Below, one piece after another: positions 12,618-14,277 of a DNA stretch of 14,277 bases (within the stretch, counting starts at the first letter, position 1; the number at the start of each line of letters is the position of its first letter). The DNA is taken from positions 1-14,277 of the forward strand of contig JALVEV010000058.1 of the NCBI GenBank assembly GCA_027030605.1. Direction: 5' to 3'. The stretch is from Campylobacteraceae bacterium. GTDB taxonomy: Bacteria > Campylobacterota > Campylobacteria > Campylobacterales > Sulfurovaceae. The position numbers were made by a program, and so were the translations under genes. The notes under the pieces are model-generated. The model did no database searches. It was not told the origin of the DNA and saw only the letters and a list, made by a program, of their open reading frames with translations.

Positions 12618-13880
12618 ATGAAAAGAAAATCACAATTTTTACTACTATTTAGTATGCTATGTTATACAACTATCTATGCTAATGAGACAACTTCAACATT
12701 TTCAGAAGAGATACCCTATACACTCTATACTCAAGAAAAAAAGATATGTATTCATCGTTCACCTAAAAAGAGTGAAGAGAAAGATAACTCACTCTGCCAA
12801 GAGTATCGTTTAGAGACTCCTGAAATTAGTACTATTAAACTACACAATAAACTAAAAAAGAGAATGAAACAGGCTTTAAAACCTTATTTTAAAGCTTTTG
12901 AAGAGAAGTGCAATAAAAAAGATGTACTTAAAGAGTTCACTAATAACTTTGATATAAAAGGAGATTGGTATGAACATATTCGTGTAGTACCATACGCTTA
13001 TACTGACTCAACCTATACTCTTTTAGAAAATCGTGTTAGTTATACGGGAGGTACTCATGGAAGCAATGAACTCCTTCTTCACCTTTATGATAGAAAAAAT
13101 AATAATGAGTTAGAACTAAACGATATTTTCAATAAATCAGAGATTGAACAACTGAGTAAAATAGCAGAAAAAAAGTATCGACAAGAGAAAAAGCTAAAAG
13201 CAACTGACTCTATGAAAAAGGCAGGATGGTTTAAAGATAAATTTCAACTAACCAATAACTTCTGCCTAACCCATAAAGGTATACTTTTTCACTATAATTC
13301 CTATGAAATTAAACCCTACGCTGAGGGAGATACTGAAATCTTTTTAACCAATAAAGAGTTGTCTTCTATCACAAAAAACAACCCCTATTTTGCCTCTAAA
13401 AAACCATTTTTCCAAAGTGATGTAGGTGAAGACTTAACTATCTATGCCTATATCATAGACTCTGATACCATAGAGCTTAAAGTGGTTAATACCTCTAAAA
13501 AGATTAAAACCCATAAAAATTGGTTAAGCCTCTCTTTTCCAAACCTAGAACTAAAAAAGAGTAGCGTACAGCTTCTTAAAAGTGATTTTGAAAGCTTTCA
13601 TGTTTATGAAAAAGGTAGAAAAATTTTTAATAAAACATTAAAAAAAAATATAAATGCTAAATATCCTCTACTTGAAGCAGAGGGAGAAGCTACAAATAAA
13701 AAAAATAAAAAAATCCTTGATTTTAAAATGAATATACCCAGTGATATAAAAAATATACAACTCTACCTTCGCGCTACCTATAAAGATAAAAATGAGACTA
13801 TAACCTCACCCAACAACAATAAAAACATAGGTCAACAAGGCTATGCAAACTATCAAATATCTATTCCTATAGAGAAGTAA
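12618..13880 (+). CDS. Exported DUF3298 domain protein
   Basis: Start chosen at the ATG at 12618, not the in-frame GTG at 12579, because it gives a clean signal peptide (MKRKSQFLLLFSMLCYTTIY, then Ala; cleavage near 21) and the upstream codons look like intergenic sequence. The protein has 420 residues. The DUF3298 signature (RsiV/PdaC C-terminal type) is clear: V-S-Y-T-G-G-T-H-G at about 140-148, then D-R-K-N-N-N-E-L-E-L-N-D-I-F at about 158-171, and H-Y-N-S-Y-E-I-K-P-Y-A-E-G at about 225-237. After residue 268 comes a further beta-rich, lysine-rich domain that I do not recognise. The fold is thought to bind peptidoglycan or ligands in relatives, but the role here is unknown. Its stop is 2 bases from the next ATG, so the two are co-translated. 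Confidence 0.75.
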   Translation: MKRKSQFLLLFSMLCYTTIYANETTSTFSEEIPYTLYTQEKKICIHRSPKKSEEKDNSLCQEYRLETPEISTIKLHNKLKKRMKQALKPYFKAFEEKCNKKDVLKEFTNNFDIKGDWYEHIRVVPYAYTDSTYTLLENRVSYTGGTHGSNELLLHLYDRKNNNELELNDIFNKSEIEQLSKIAEKKYRQEKKLKATDSMKKAGWFKDKFQLTNNFCLTHKGILFHYNSYEIKPYAEGDTEIFLTNKELSSITKNNPYFASKKPFFQSDVGEDLTIYAYIIDSDTIELKVVNTSKKIKTHKNWLSLSFPNLELKKSSVQLLKSDFESFHVYEKGRKIFNKTLKKNINAKYPLLEAEGEATNKKNKKILDFKMNIPSDIKNIQLYLRATYKDKNETITSPNNNKNIGQQGYANYQISIPIEK

Positions 13881-13882
13881 AA

Positions 13883-14277
13883 ATGTATTTTAAAGGATTT
13901 CCAAAAGAGAGTTTAGAGTTTATTGATAGTATCATTTTAAACAACTCTAAAGAGTGGCTAGATGAGCATAGAGAGGAGTATGAGAGGTTTATTGTTGCTC
14001 CAAACATAGCCTATGTGAAGGAGATGGGGGAGCATTTACAGATTTTAGTTCCAAATATCAACGCTATACCAAAGATAAATAAGTCGCTCTTTCGTATCTA
14101 TAGAGATGCACGTTTTCATCGACTCGACCCAATCAAAGAGCGTATAGGCATTATCTTTTGGCAAGGAGAGACTCACCGAATGCAGAGTGCCTCTTTCTAT
14201 ATGCACTATGACCCATTTGAAGTATTTGTAGCTACAGGTATACGTAACTTTAAACCACCTCTTCTTAGTGCCTATAG
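13883..14277 (+). CDS. DUF2461 family protein (partial, 3' end outside window)
   Basis: An ATG at 13883 opens a frame that runs without a stop to the window end (131 full codons). The sequence MYFKGFPKESLEFIDSIILN leads into N-N-S-K-E-W-L-D-E-H-R-E-E-Y, then F-R-I-Y-R-D-A-R-F and R-M-Q-S-A-S-F-Y-M-H-Y-D-P-F-E-V-F-V-A-T-G, the conserved pattern of the DUF2461/TIGR02453 family (about 220 residues), whose function is unknown. It begins 2 bases after the DUF3298 stop, with a GAGAAG site overlapping that gene's end, so the pair forms an operon. Only about 60% of the protein is present. Confidence 0.8.
   Translation, partial: MYFKGFPKESLEFIDSIILNNSKEWLDEHREEYERFIVAPNIAYVKEMGEHLQILVPNINAIPKINKSLFRIYRDARFHRLDPIKERIGIIFWQGETHRMQSASFYMHYDPFEVFVATGIRNFKPPLLSAY

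Overview
The window looks like chromosomal DNA of a low-GC Gram-negative bacterium. The best guess is Campylobacterota (a Sulfurovum/Sulfurimonas-type organism): the ribosomal proteins, the short SRP RNA, strong TATAAT -10 boxes without clear -35 boxes, and the outer-membrane and lipoprotein genes all fit. The genus is an inference, because no database search was possible.

Layout. (1) 1-4506, minus strand: the first ten genes of the S10 ribosomal protein operon, rpsJ-rplC-rplD-rplW-rplB-rpsS-rplV-rpsC-rplP-rpmC, with rpmC cut by the window edge. They are packed with gaps of 1-10 bp or short overlaps. A promoter and a 5'-proximal hairpin lie upstream of rpsJ. (2) 4718-5797, plus strand: a P-loop ATPase of the AAA_14/DUF4143-like kind, divergent from the operon. 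(3) 5806-6711, minus strand: a secreted protein with two PilJ/NarX-like helical domains. A perfect FNR-type box lies about 41.5 bp before its predicted transcription start. (4) 6804-7082: the SRP RNA gene (minus) and tRNA-Ser(GGA) (plus), divergently transcribed. (5) 7245-7708: the first codons of a small unknown gene, cut by a 405-bp IS1-family element. The element has perfect 25-bp terminal repeats but keeps only an insA-like gene, which is itself frameshifted at a run of nine A; the catalytic insB part is gone. (6) 7748-10179, minus strand: a two-gene unit, a small outer-membrane beta-barrel protein followed by a 631-residue lipoprotein with Ig-like domains. (7) 10329-12055, minus strand: a MATE efflux transporter and, upstream of it, an ArsC/YffB-like thioredoxin-fold protein. 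Both use TTG starts. A hairpin covers part of the transporter's ribosome binding site. (8) 12117-14277, plus strand: an ICMT/PEMT-type membrane methyltransferase, an exported DUF3298 protein and a DUF2461 protein cut by the window end.

The ribosomal operon, SRP RNA and tRNA are housekeeping core. The parts most worth a second look are the FNR-box/PilJ gene, the degenerate IS1-type element, the barrel-lipoprotein pair and the RBS hairpin at the MATE gene. I did not find a CRISPR array, a prophage, or a clear defence or toxin-antitoxin system.
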